Source: Adiantum capillus-veneris
Taxonomy: Eukaryota > Streptophyta > Polypodiopsida > Polypodiales > Pteridaceae
DNA length: 64,000 bases
NCBI GenBank assembly: GCA_014529385.2
Contig: CM043948.1
Coordinates: 77,238,291-77,302,290, forward strand
Direction of reading: 5' to 3'
A program made the position numbers and the translations under genes. The notes under the pieces are model-generated. The model was not told the origin of the DNA and did not search any database. It saw nothing but the letters and a program-made list of their open reading frames with translations. Positions 23,318-37,425 of this stretch are shown here, one piece after another (within the stretch, counting starts at the first letter, position 1; the number at the start of each line of letters is the position of its first letter).

Positions 23318-26060
23318 ATGCTTGTGAATGACAATGTTTTCAAAATAAAGGGCATATTTGAGCCCCTTGCATCTAATGGTAATCCTGGTGATGATTGTGA
23401 CAAGGTGAATGTTTGGTTGTATGATCTAGGACCAGCATACAAGCAGTGCATGAACTCTATTCAAACTTTTGAAAAACATTGTGAGTTTTATAGGGCTAGT
23501 GTCTATGCTAATTGTGAAAGGGGAGATCATTGGTAAAGAATCATATTCACAAGGTGTAGGTAGTTTTGAAAAGATAATCTATGACAATAGATGTAGTGAA
23601 AAAGAAAACAGGTCAACAAGATGGCCGTGATCCTGGAAACCCATTTCAACAGAATCCACAAATGTATGATAATCATTGGAGAAATAAAGGTGATACAAGA
23701 AATTTATAAGAGGTCTATAAATTGAAAAACAATAATGGTATACTAACAATCAAATGACCACCCATGGTGAATGGTTTAATGACTTGCAAACTTTGGACAG
23801 CCTTGGTTATGTTGAGATTGGGGATGATGCAGCACATCATATTGCACATACGGGTAATGTGCCACTATCTTTGATACATGGAAAAGTGAAGCACAACGGT
23901 AATATATTGCATGTACTCAACCTTGCAAAGAACTTGGTTTTTGTTGGCCAAATGGTGAGGTAGGTTTGCATGTCAAATTTAGATGTTGCATAATGAATAG
24001 TCTCTCTAGCTCACATGCACCCTTGCTAGTATAACATTACTATTTTTGTTACCTTCTTTGTGGGTAGGCATGCTCAAAGCGGCCTTGCCCTTTCACATGT
24101 TTCGCATTATCTACCATTATTGTTTGAGTTCTTTCATGCTTCCACAACTCCAAGAGCTTATTACAGGTTTTCTAGTTTTTAACATGGTTCAAATACGTAA
24201 GGTTTGTGAGGGTTGCCAATTTGGCAACCACGAAAAGGCAAATTTTCCTCATGACATGTAATAAAGAATGTGTTGATGTTTATCTATATTCTAATGTATG
24301 GATTCTTACAAACACTACATATTTTGAGTGGATGCAAATTTTGTGTTACCTTCTTTGATAAACATACAAGGAAAGTATGGGTGTACTTCATGAAGGCGAA
24401 AAGTAGATTTTTAACTCTTTTAAAATGTCAAGGTTATGCTTGAAAAAAAGACTAGGAAGTATGCATAGTGCTTGAGAACAAATTAAGGGGGATATTCTCT
24501 AATGAATTTAGCAGTTTTTTGGAAATTCATGGAATTGAGAGGCAACTTTCATGTGGGTAGACTCTGCAACAAAATGGTGTTGTTAAAAAGAAAAACAAGT
24601 ACAATGAAGAAGCTACAAGGCAATGATGAATGAGAGGAATATTCCTAATTGCTAGTGGGTTGAGGCAGCCTCTATGGCTATCTACATTATAAATATGAAT
24701 CCCACTACTATTGTACACAACAATGCTTAAGGAGAAGTTTACTTTGAACAAAAAACCTGATTTGGCATACCTCAAAAGTATATGGATGTACTCCTTATGT
24801 GTATATGCCAGACAATTTGTGAACCAAGTTGGTTCCAAAGGCAAAAAAGTGTGCATCTATTGACTATTCTCTTGCACAGAAAGGATAGAAATGTTACAAC
24901 ATTGTCTGCCATTAAGTGAGGATGGGCAAGAACATTATTTTTTATTAGTTGAACAGCTTGTATGCATTTGTAAGAGATGATCATGGAGCCACTGTAAAGG
25001 AGAATGTGGATGCAAAGAAGGCAAGTGTGCAGTCATAGTTTTTGTGTGGACTACAAGGGTCATGTAGGTCAAATCATGCTAAGAATACATGGAGTGGTAG
25101 GGGTTAGCTATTGGGAGCCAATTTTGATAAGGATTTTGTTATATCCTCTATAAAGTCTCCAAGTACAAGAAGAGCACGTGCCAAAACTAGGGCATCTGGT
25201 AGTGATCCTTGACCATTAGCTTCAGGAGAGTTAGAAATTTTGTGGGGAGATTAATTTACAAAAATGGAGTGGCTTTCCATTATCCATATATGGCAAAGAT
25301 AGTGTAGGATGTAGACGCCACTCATTTTGATAATGTTGTTGGATATGCAAAGTGGGATCAAGCTATGGATGAGGAGTGGCTACTCTTAATTCTAATGAGA
25401 CATAAGGTTTGGTTTCATTTGTCAAATGATTTACAAGGTAAAATATAATGAAAATAGCTTAATTAGTAGATACATGGCTAGATTGGCAGCAAATGCTATT
25501 CATCGACTTATTGGCATTGATGCCAATGATGCATTCAACCTTGTGGCCAAGATGGCAATTGCTCGTACTATTATTGCTCAAATTGGGCTTACCCTTACAA
25601 TTGCAATGGCTACAACAAAAGGTTTGATTTTGTAACAAATGGGTGTGAAGAATCCATTCACATTATGAAAGTTAGAAGAGGAAGATATGGAGTAACCACA
25701 AGGATATCAAGATGTGGATTCCTCAAGTGTGTGTGTAATTTGAGGAAACCACTTTACGGTTTGAAAGAAAGAAAACTAGATATTGGCATGAAAGCATTAT
25801 AGCTTACTTGGTTAATTGGTTTTTGTACGCCTAATGTGGATCACTCTTTGTATCTACAGGATAATGGTGCAGGCATTGTGATCATGTCTATTTATATGAA
25901 TGACTTGATTGTTGGAGGCAATCATGCGGCTGAAGTTTAGCATGTAAAGAGCCTCTTAAAGCAAGAGTGCATATGGGTATCACAAAGGTAGTATGCATTG
26001 GATATATTATCAAAGTATGGTATGGTGTTTATAAGCTTCTTGCTATACATATAGATTAGA
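23318..26060 (+). pseudogene. Decayed Ty1/copia gag-pol remnant (copia II)
   Basis: Readable pieces in the proper order are: gag (VNVWLYDLGPAYKQCMNSI, 23,400); protease/pre-integrase (SLGYVEIGDDAAHHIAHTGN ... NLAKNLVFVGQMV, 23,790-23,960); CEGCQFGNHEKANFPHD (24,210); integrase (FDKHTRKVWVYFMKAKSR, then IFSNEFSSFLEIHGIERQLS and LQQNGVVKKKN, 24,350-24,600); and reverse transcriptase (YKVKYNENSLISRYMARLAA at 25,428; LRKPLYGLKE at 25,740; YMNDLIVGG at 25,895). The catalytic YVDD has become YMND. Many stops. It differs enough from copia I to be another lineage. RNase H and LTRs were not identified. Confidence 0.82.
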
Positions 26061-26399
26061 GTTTTAAGGTGAGCTGATGTGGATGACATGCTTGAGACTG
26101 CCACCATCTACAGAAAGATTGTGGGTAGCTTTGGCAAGATAAGTGACGATCACTCTTTGTAGTGGACCATGCCGTTTAAGTCAAGCTATAGAATCACTAA
26201 CAATGATCCTCATGTCCACTACTCATTGTGAAATATCCTATAGTTAGGGCATGCACACACTACACATGGATAGGGGTCATGGACCTTGGGAACCGTCTCT
26301 AAGTACCGATAAGGGCCATGAAGGCCAAGTGTCGAATGGATTGGGTTGATCCATGCAGCTATCGCAGTGGACGTCACAGGATCATGAGTAAGGGAGAGG

Positions 26400-26480
26400 T
26401 GGTGTTGTGTGTGTGTGTGTGTGAAATGAAAAGCCTAACAATAGTTTGATTATACAAACTATTGAACCATACAATGGCGT
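26400..26480. repeat. (GT)n plus AACAATAGTTTGA repeat, copy 1
   Basis: A (GT)n run is followed by CCTAACAATAGTTTGATTA and an AAACTATTG echo, an imperfect inverted pair. The same arrangement recurs at 28,876-28,960. A looser version is at 31,055-31,130. Confidence 0.7.
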
Positions 26481-28412
26481 AGATCATATTATACATATGG
26501 ACAAGGGTAATGATAAATATACAAGGATATTGACAATATACTCAAGAGGTAAGTTACATGTAAATAACACCCTGTCAATTGTTTACTTTAATAGTTTACA
26601 TTAGCCAAAATCTCTACTGCATGAAAAAGTGTTTTATGTAGATTTTACTTTCTCCAGGTATTGCTATTGATTTGATCCACTTTGAAGATATCCAGTCCTT
26701 AGAGACAAACCTCCACTAATCCTACAAGGAGAAGGATGCAGTTGTTACCTGCATCCATACAAAAGCATTGAGTTAGAACTGGCTATGCTTGTGTGTATTG
26801 CAGGTGTCAAAACTGGTCCAGTTATTATCCATGTCACATTTGCAGAATTAATTTACAGCTTACCCTACAGACTATCATATGTCTGATGTATCAACAAGGC
26901 CACTTACTAGGCTATTTTCACAAAAATTGGACAGTATCTTGTTTGTATTTTGATAAAATGTCAAAAATCCACAATAATTGCCATCTCTTCGGAGACCCTC
27001 AGAGGAGGATTATGGATTTTAAACTAATTAGAAGACTTTAAATAATCATGTACCCATTTGCATTATACTTTAATTTATTCAATGCCCTTTTCCATACCAA
27101 AAATTTGAGCACAATGTCTCAATCTAAGTCAACCATCATGCAAGAATACTTAATACATTCTAAGTGTGTGTCTTTTGTACCAAAAAACATTAATTTGTAA
27201 CAAACCAAGCAATTCTAACAATTTTGGACAACATTTTGCAGCAAATTGTGATAGAATTCAAAGAGCTCTATGAACTCGCTCGCCCTTGAGGTCATCTCTC
27301 AATAAGCCCTTCTATAGAAGGTTTATGGTTTGCCAAAATAATCTTGTATTTCATCAATTTCCCTTCTATGTTTATGCCCTTGATCCTGTAAGAGATGATA
27401 TACAAACTCATATTTCCTTTCCATGTTTGAGAGCAAGAGTTATACCACCCATGTTCATTTTATTGCCTTTTTTGCATTGCAGTTAAATCATAACATTTAG
27501 TTTATCAGTCAACCTAAAGGATAATAATCTCCTTAGCTCTTTGTCTTTAGCCACCATTGTCAAATTAGTGCCTGCATAAAACATTCAAAAAGGTATCTAG
27601 ATACCGATTGAGACAAGATTTTTTCCATCTTGATAGGAGTCACCATGTCACTACCAGCTTGAATAAAGGAGACACCGATTAAAGTAGGTAAGGTTAACAT
27701 TACTTGTCTGGCCAAGTTTGGGCAACATCTTGTTTGTAACTCAAACAAATTTTCAAATTTTCAATTTGTGCCATCTCACAATGAGACCCTCCACAGGAGG
27801 TTTACGGCTTATCATTCATGGCATATACTCAATCCATCTTAGTGTTTGAAAGCACGTCATTAAACCACAGCTTTTTAATGCATTGAACCATAAAGGCTAC
27901 TTTATAGAATGATTAAATAGGCGTTCCAAAGGCAATATCTTCATATCTACTAGTGTCTTACTTATGCAAATCAATCAGATTTACCAATTTACCATGAAAC
28001 AATATCATACAGGTGCATCATAGTTAGTTTCTAAGCAAGGGCATGAGCACCTACTTGGTAGCCATTCCATTCTAGATATACAAGTCATCAAGTTGTTGTA
28101 ACAATCAATGATAGGCACCCCATGGAAGTCACAGACAATTCTTCCAACATTGCATCAGCATCCTCCATGTACACGTTGGGAGTGTGTGTGTGTGTTGAAT
28201 ATGAAACATTGTGCAGATTCTAGAGGTGCATGAGGATTGGTAAGTTTTAAAGGTTGCCAAGCAATGATAATCTCCAAGGGGAGAGCGCAAGAGGGTTTTG
28301 AATGGGCTGTCAAGAAGTGCACTACCAAGCGATGCAGAAAGCCTATCCATAGATTTTAATAAAGGTTTCATATTTACTATGTTTAAGTAATCAAATACTA
28401 AGGAACATTCAA

Positions 28413-28590
28413 GGCCCAAAATGTGGAGCTACCTATCCTCGGATCATGGCTTTATCCATTCATCAAAGGAGGATCTGTTCATGCCAAGTTTGTGTAGGGA
28501 CTTTAACTAGGCCCAAAATGTGAAGCAACTTGTCCACGGATCATGGCGTTATCCCTTCATCAACAAGTTAGTGTAGGGATTCTATACAGG
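28413..28590. repeat. 97-bp imperfect tandem duplication
   Basis: GGCCCAAAATGTG, CGGATCATGGC, TTATCC.TTCATCAA and GTGTAGGGA occur in both units (starting at 28,413 and 28,510). Confidence 0.85.
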
Positions 28591-28872
28591 CACTGGAATA
28601 TCGCCTTATAAAGCCAACTGTGTTCATAACTGAGATAGTGTATGACATACTCATGGAGAATAATGATTACCAAAGTAAAAATACCTTTTTCTAAAGTCAT
28701 GGGTCAGTATTTTCCAAACTTGAATAAGTTATGGATAAAGTATACCAATGCATTCAAGATTTAGCTATAGCCGACTAAGTTTAACCAAGACATTGTCGTC
28801 CAGATAGAGAGAGTGAGATTACCAAGAGGGAAGAAGTCAGCGAAGGGTTAGTCAAGGAAATGTCAACTAGAT

Positions 28873-28875
<3 letters not shown>

Positions 28876-28906
<31 letters not shown>

Positions 28907-28960
28907 ACCTAACAATAGTTTGAATTCACAAACTATTGAGCCATATAATGGGACTAGACA
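28876..28960. repeat. (GT)n plus AACAATAGTTTGA repeat, copy 2
   Basis: Second copy of the repeat seen at 26,400, with (GT)n of about 15 units followed by CCTAACAATAGTTTGAATTC. Confidence 0.7.
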
Positions 28961-30009
28961 TCGGCTAGAATATACATACTTAAAGATAACTCAAATTTTA
29001 CAAGAGAATACTACTAGATTCATAAAAGATCATGTACATATGAAAAATTTTAGAATCTACATTGAATAAAATTATACTACATAAGTATAAAATTATCAAA
29101 GAAGATTTTAGAAAGAACACAATTTAATCATAAAGAGATAAAACCGAGAAAAATGCATGAAATTGTACTGAGGGAGTGAATATACAATTATCCTAGGAGA
29201 ATTACCAAGGATTATATTTCGATCATAAAAAATAAAACTAGGTAATGGATGAAGATCGCCTACTACTACTGATGTAGTTCCTGCTGTAATCTAAAGGAAG
29301 GAACCTCTTACCTGCGCACCATCCAAAAAATTCAAGTCTATCAGTACTGCCATTAATTGGGAAGACAGGTGTCAATGACCCCCTCCCCTTGTTATCGGTG
29401 TCAAAAATTACAACATGAAGTAACAACCTAGCATAGATCAAGTATTAATTCCAAAAAAAATCAGACAACATCTCCTTTGTAATTTGGAGCAAATTTCAAA
29501 AGTCTAGTCCAATACCATCTCATCTAAGACCCTCACATGAGGATTAAGGCTCTTTTAGAAACATTGGAATGATTTCAAAGTAAAATACCAACACTTATTT
29601 CAAGAATTATGCATTAATTCACCAAAACAAATATAGCATCAAAAAGCATTAAACTAGATTTACACATTTGTGGCTTTAGGTCTCAGCTATTGTAAATCAA
29701 AAGTAATGAGTGACTTACATTTGAGTAAACCTTCACTTATATAATCAATGAGTCAGATATATCCCTATAAACTCTTTATGTTTTCATGCTCCAAAACCCA
29801 ATTATCCCAATTCACAAGAAGGCATCTTTTTTTTTAGGCTAATATTTTCAAAAAACGCCAGTTGTACCCATCTCCAACAAAATCCTCACATGAGGTATTA
29901 CGGCTTAATGTAAACAAATTTCTTTCAAATACCAACAATATGACTGTGTCCACCTGAGTGTGTGTGTGCGCGCTCACGTGCGTGCAAAGAGAAAGAACCA
30001 GATGTACGC

Positions 30010-32934
<2,925 letters not shown>

Positions 32935-33108
32935 AGAGAGAGAGAGAGAGAGAAGAAGAAGAAGAAGAAGAAGAAGAAGAAGAAGACGAAGAGTATTTTA
33001 ACATCAGAGGAAACTATCCCAAGACACCTTAACGATCTATCCCACGAGGAGAGTTGATCTCGAGACCTATTATTCAAGAGGGAAATGGCATAACCAATCT
33101 ACCACACT
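32935..33108 (-). mobile_element. Probable tRNA-derived SINE with microsatellite tail
   Basis: On the minus strand the body begins near 33,108 with TGTGGTAGATTGGTTATGCC, a Pol III A box (TGGTAGATTGG, 33,094-33,104). About 28 bp later comes a B box-like GTCTCGAGATC (33,056-33,066). The spacing and the intervening text resemble a tRNA. A unique part of about 60 bp follows, then a (TTC)n(TC)n tail (32,935-32,991). Partial copies of the same body sit at 33,999-34,021 and 41,888-41,952, on either side of the 3.3-kb array. SINEs are mobilised by LINE proteins in trans. Target duplications were not resolved. Confidence 0.55.
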
Positions 33109-34036
33109 GTTTGATGATAAATCAAACGGGTGCCCAACTAGTCAGACACGAAGCCGGACACTACATTTGTACTCTATTAGTTTTCCAAGCTAGTGTAGTA
33201 ATACTCTGTGTAAATCCCAATTCCAGAGTAACAATCAATCCCTGAGTTGTAATTTTGTCATGTTATTTGTAAAGGTCCGTGTGAACCGGCCCACTGGCCA
33301 TTTAGAATGCCCTAGGTATAAATGTCAATAACCTTAATGTGAAAGGAGGCTTATCTTTAGAAGAAGTGGGAGCTCAAAAAACATACGCTCGAGCTACGAT
33401 TCAACTCCAACTTGTAATCATCCCTGCTAATGATTGGGTAATCTATTTTCAAATCCGAAACTTGCATTGTGTTCCTCTCTCTTTGCTCTTTCATTCAAGT
33501 GTAAGCATTGTCAGTTTTGTTGTGGTTCGCGACTACGCGTCTGTGAGCTGTAATTGTAGATTTGAGTGCTTAAATTGTTGTTTACAATCGTTTTGACCAT
33601 AGGAGAGTGTTGTTAGACCATAGGGCGACCTTTCTGGATAGTTCTGTTTTGCAGTTTTTAGGACCTTTTTCATGATGGATTGTGATTTTGGTACCTTGTC
33701 GGATTGCGTCCAGATTTGCTAGGATAGTGCCCCTAGGTGTCCTAGACCTCCTCCTAAAGTTTCGTTGCATTTCGAGTCTGTTCGAGTGCCGAAATGGCGT
33801 GATGACATAGAGCTGTTAGAAAGGACATAGGCGGATTTCCTGATCATTGAGTGTTGGTTTGCTTGTAGAGTTGTCGTGTTTGCTTGTTAAGGTTCACTTT
33901 GTGAGATTGACGATCTCATAGAGTCTTCGTGCCCAATCCGAGTCACTTTCCCTGAGTATTGACATTATGTTAGTGCCAGAAAGCTATGCTGCAGACGTAT
34001 GGCATAACCAATCTACCACACTTGGTGATAGAAAGG
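33109..34036. other. Non-coding, no gene seen
   Basis: No motif recognised. It ends with a partial SINE copy and the 28-bp flank of the tandem array. Confidence 0.45.
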
Positions 34037-34064
34037 TTATACCATTTTCCTCTTTTTATTAGCG
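34037..34064. repeat. 28-bp direct repeat, left flank of array
   Basis: An exact copy of this 28-mer (TTATACCATT...ATTAGCG) is found at 41,808-41,835, directly at the right end of the tandem array. In both places an AC- or C-rich tract follows it. Confidence 0.9.
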
Positions 34065-34068
34065 TGCC

Positions 34069-34105
<37 letters not shown>

Positions 34106-34127
34106 TGTCACAGCAACTGACCATATC

Positions 34128-34163
<36 letters not shown>

Positions 34164-34792
34164 GTCATGACTTCTGACCTAGATAGCATCTATGGGGCTT
34201 GATTAATGTTCTATTGTGGCTTTAGGGGATTTTTCCTTATGTTTTACATGCTGCCTTGGGGCTGTGGTGGCTCTAGCACCTCATCTGGAGGGGGTGGTAG
34301 ACTATACTCCGAATCATCGTCTGAGCTCAAGCAGTTAACTTAAATTTTTGCCGGGTAAGGGAATACTTGTGCTGTACAAATGCTTAATTTGTTATGTGGA
34401 TCACATTGGTTAAGCATTCGAGCTAGTTACCATAAAGCTAAATCTTTCCCATCATTTTGTTATGGCTACCCTATGGGTACTATCCCCTGATCTACCTCCT
34501 ACTAGTTTTAGTTTTTAGCTAAAACTTACTCTTTGGCCCCTCCAAAAAACCTAGGGAGCTTTCTAATTCACTATTGCTACTTAGGTTTTTCACTGTGCTG
34601 TCGCGACAGCCATACTACATCACTACCCCGCGCAGACAAACTCGCATAAAGGAAAAGTGGCTGGCCCTGGCCTCCCTACCTCCCACTCATTGATGGAATC
34701 CTACCCAAATTACCTCTTACACTCTTCGATTCGAGGCGGCCGCGGCATCACCACTAATGAATATATGTCGGATTGCATCCCTGCTTCCTCCA

Positions 34793-34830
34793 CTATAAAA
34801 GGTGAGGGTGTTTTCCCCTCACTTAGGCTT
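34793..34830 (+). promoter_or_regulatory. TATA box with downstream hairpin in array unit 1
   Basis: CTATAAAAG is followed directly by GTGAGGG, a 6-nt loop and CCCCTCAC, a perfect short hairpin. The same arrangement is kept in unit 2 (from 38,104) and unit 3 (from about 41,418). It could be a Pol II promoter for a non-coding transcript. This is inference only. Confidence 0.45.
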
Positions 34831-35802
34831 GGTCTTCCTAGCTGCTTGGAAAGTTACTTGGCACAGCGACTGCTCACAGGTTTTCGTTGATCTCATGCTC
34901 TGATATCTGACTATAAATACAGGATTAAAAGAAATTTTTTAAAGAAATGATCTTTTGGGATTCCTTTGTATTTTCACATTAGCAAAAGATCTCTCTCTCT
35001 CTTTTTTTGGTTGCTTGACTGGTAAAAGATGACAGTAAAGATGGTAATATGGCTGGTTATGCACTAACTCTGGTGATGATATTGATTTGGGCTTTTGTAT
35101 CTGATACTAATCGATCCTCTGCTAAAAAAACTGGTGATGGTGTTGACTATGCAAAAAACTCTCTAGTTAACTAGAATACTGCCATATTCGAATACTGGTC
35201 TTTTTGGGATTCTTTTGAGAAAGTGGTTACTGGCTACTCACATTAATAAAGGGATTTACTTTTTTGTTGTTGGCTTCTTGACTGGTGGTGAACTGCATGC
35301 TGATATCAGATATTTCATGCATATGGTTATTATTCTGGTTTTTGACACTAATGGTAAGGATAATGGCTGAATGCCTGGTGGGGATGTTGGATATGCATGT
35401 AAGATTTTGATTACTGGAAGGTAAGTTGCTGGTTATGCTGCCATATTCTGATGGTTGCAATAGGATAGGATACATTCAACAAAAAAACAGGGGAATTCAT
35501 ACTTGAGAATTTGGCTTGGTCGAGTTGATTACTTCTTGCTTTTACCTTGGAAATTTGATTGCAAAGGGGAATGCTCTATGTCCTTTTTTGGTTGCTAAGG
35601 CAAAGAGATAATATATTTTTTTGCTACTAATATTTTGTTGGCATTGCAGTAGGATTTGGTATCATTTGTGATTAGAAGTACAAAATAAGATTCTCTCTAA
35701 AAACCTATATGGTTTGCTTGTTGGCTTTGTTTTACCTACAAACAAGGATTAGTTGGCATTGGAATGCAGTTTAGCCTCTCTACCTGTTAGTTATGTGTTA
35801 AA

Positions 35803-35820
35803 AAAAAGGGGGGGGGGGGA
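35803..35820. repeat. A-run/G-run block inside unit
   Basis: Seven A and eleven G in unit 1, nine A and nine or ten G in unit 2 (39,111). This is a slippage-prone difference between otherwise identical units. Confidence 0.8.
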
Positions 35821-35846
35821 GTTTGTAATGGGCCTGGACTAGCCGG

Positions 35847-36053
35847 TCATACTTGCAAGTTACATGCCTAATCTAAAGGAACATTGCAATAGGGTACACT
35901 GGTTTTTTAATGCCAATTTCTGGTTCAGATTGGTTCACATCAGTAGCTGGTCTTACTTGCAAGTTACTCAGGCTTAATCTAAAGGAACATTGCATAGGGT
36001 ACACTGGTTTTTTTGTATGCCATTTTCTGGTTTAGATTGGTTCACATCAGTAT
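35847..36053. repeat. Internal duplication of about 100 bp within unit
   Basis: ACTTGCAAGTTAC, CTAATCTAAAGGAACATTGC, AGGGTACACTGGTTTTTT and GATTGGTTCACATCAGTA occur twice in a row. The pair is repeated in unit 2 (about 39,157-39,363). Confidence 0.88.
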
Positions 36054-37297
36054 ATGAGGTTTTTTGTCTTCTCTTTCTGGTACTAACTGATCCTCTGCTA
36101 CTAGGCTGAAGTATAGTAGATACAAGTAGATTCCCGATACAAGGGTTGCTCGATATTTTAAAGTGTTGACAGTTACTCAAGCTTACTTTATGGTTGCTGG
36201 TTTGAGTATTGCATACTGGATCCTACTTGGATCCCTCTGTTTTTTATTGGTTTCTGACTGGATCCTACTATGATAACCTTAGTTAATATGATGTTTGAAA
36301 GCTTGGTAGCACTACTGGTTCTGCTACCGAAATGGGACTCTAGAAAAATATATGAATAACTCTAGCAAAAAACAAGGATGAAAAATCATGGAGACTTTAA
36401 ATGTGCAGGACAATAGCTAGTTAAAATTTTTTAAGTTCGACATGGATAACAACTGATAGATTCTTTGAAGCCTGCCATACGTAGCCAAGTCTAACATGTC
36501 TGTTGTCTTGACTATATGGATGCAGGTGAGAATTCTATCTTGGCTTAAAGAGGGTTAACTTGCTGCAGTCCGACTTTGGAAGCATTTGATGCTACACTTG
36601 GGATAGTTTTTGATACCTTTGTACAAATTCCTTTGGAATGATACTTCATTCTTACTATATTATACAGTTTTGATTCAAAGAGTGAATTGTTTCTGTACAT
36701 ATCTTTGCCTTGACATCTTTAGCCAGTCGTCTTTTTGAACATCTTGTTCAATTGGTGTGTTATTTATTTAATTTAGCAGCTACACACACACCTCTAAACA
36801 CCAAGCCCTCCCAGGAAATGGGGAGGACTAGGATGCTGGCTTTAGATATGTTTTTGTTTATAGGCCTTGAGTGACCTACTGTCTGTAATTCCTTAACTGG
36901 TCAACAGGTGTTAGGTGGTCTCTCCTTGACTATAGACTGGATCCCTCTCACGACTATTATAGTATTTATGGATCAGTCGTTTTTAAGTAGCAGGTTAATC
37001 CAATTCTACTTACCTTTGCTTTGACAAATTGGTTTCTTGACTATTACAGGTACGTGCTACTCATTTATTGAACAAGATGACTTTTTGGAACAAGATGACT
37101 TGCCTTACGTTTCTCTTTCAACTACTACTCAATGACAACCATACTTACTTCAAACTGGTTGACAAAGCCTTAAAACTCCTACAGGAGTGATGTCTTCCTT
37201 GAGGACTCTATCTACAGACAAATCTCCCGTTTTGAGGGCCACTCATATATATTTTTATATGCTTATGAAATCAGAAATCTCATCTTTCTAGTGAGGT

Positions 37298-37345
37298 AGT
37301 AGGCCCATACACAATGGGCCTACTGCCAAGACCCATTGTGTATGG
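37298..37345. other. Overlapping inverted repeats at unit end
   Basis: AGTAGGCCCAT (37,298-37,308) pairs with ATGGGCCTACT (37,314-37,324) over a 5-nt loop. CCATACACAATGGG (37,305-37,318) pairs with CCCATTGTGTATGG (37,332-37,345). The two hairpins share bases and exclude each other. The TGGGCC boxes match plant site II promoter elements. The same structure recurs at 40,608-40,655. Confidence 0.75.
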
Positions 37346-37362
37346 CGCCTGGGTTAGGGCGG

Positions 37363-37364
<2 letters not shown>

Positions 37365-37423
<59 letters not shown>
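37365..37423. repeat. (AC)n at unit 1/unit 2 junction
   Basis: About 29 AC units. The same tract at 40,675-40,737 marks the unit 2/3 junction and is slightly longer. Confidence 0.95.

Positions 37424-37425
<2 letters not shown>

Larger units (their letters stand above)
26061..29959. other. Non-coding region with degenerate repeats
   Basis: No coding sequence. Five dispersed copies of a motif like CATCTC...GACCCTCACATGAGGATTAAGGCT lie at about 26,985, 27,290, 27,775, 29,515 and 29,870, usually preceded by GACAACATCTTGTTTGTAA-like text. A second family, (GT)n followed by CCTAACAATAGTTTGAATT.. and AAACTATTG, is present at about 26,400 and 28,870. Confidence 0.55.

Noticed and set aside
34657-34890. 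77-codon frame kept in all three array units
   Set aside because: Starts with GTG, spans the TATA box and has no known domain. Its conservation only reflects recent duplication.
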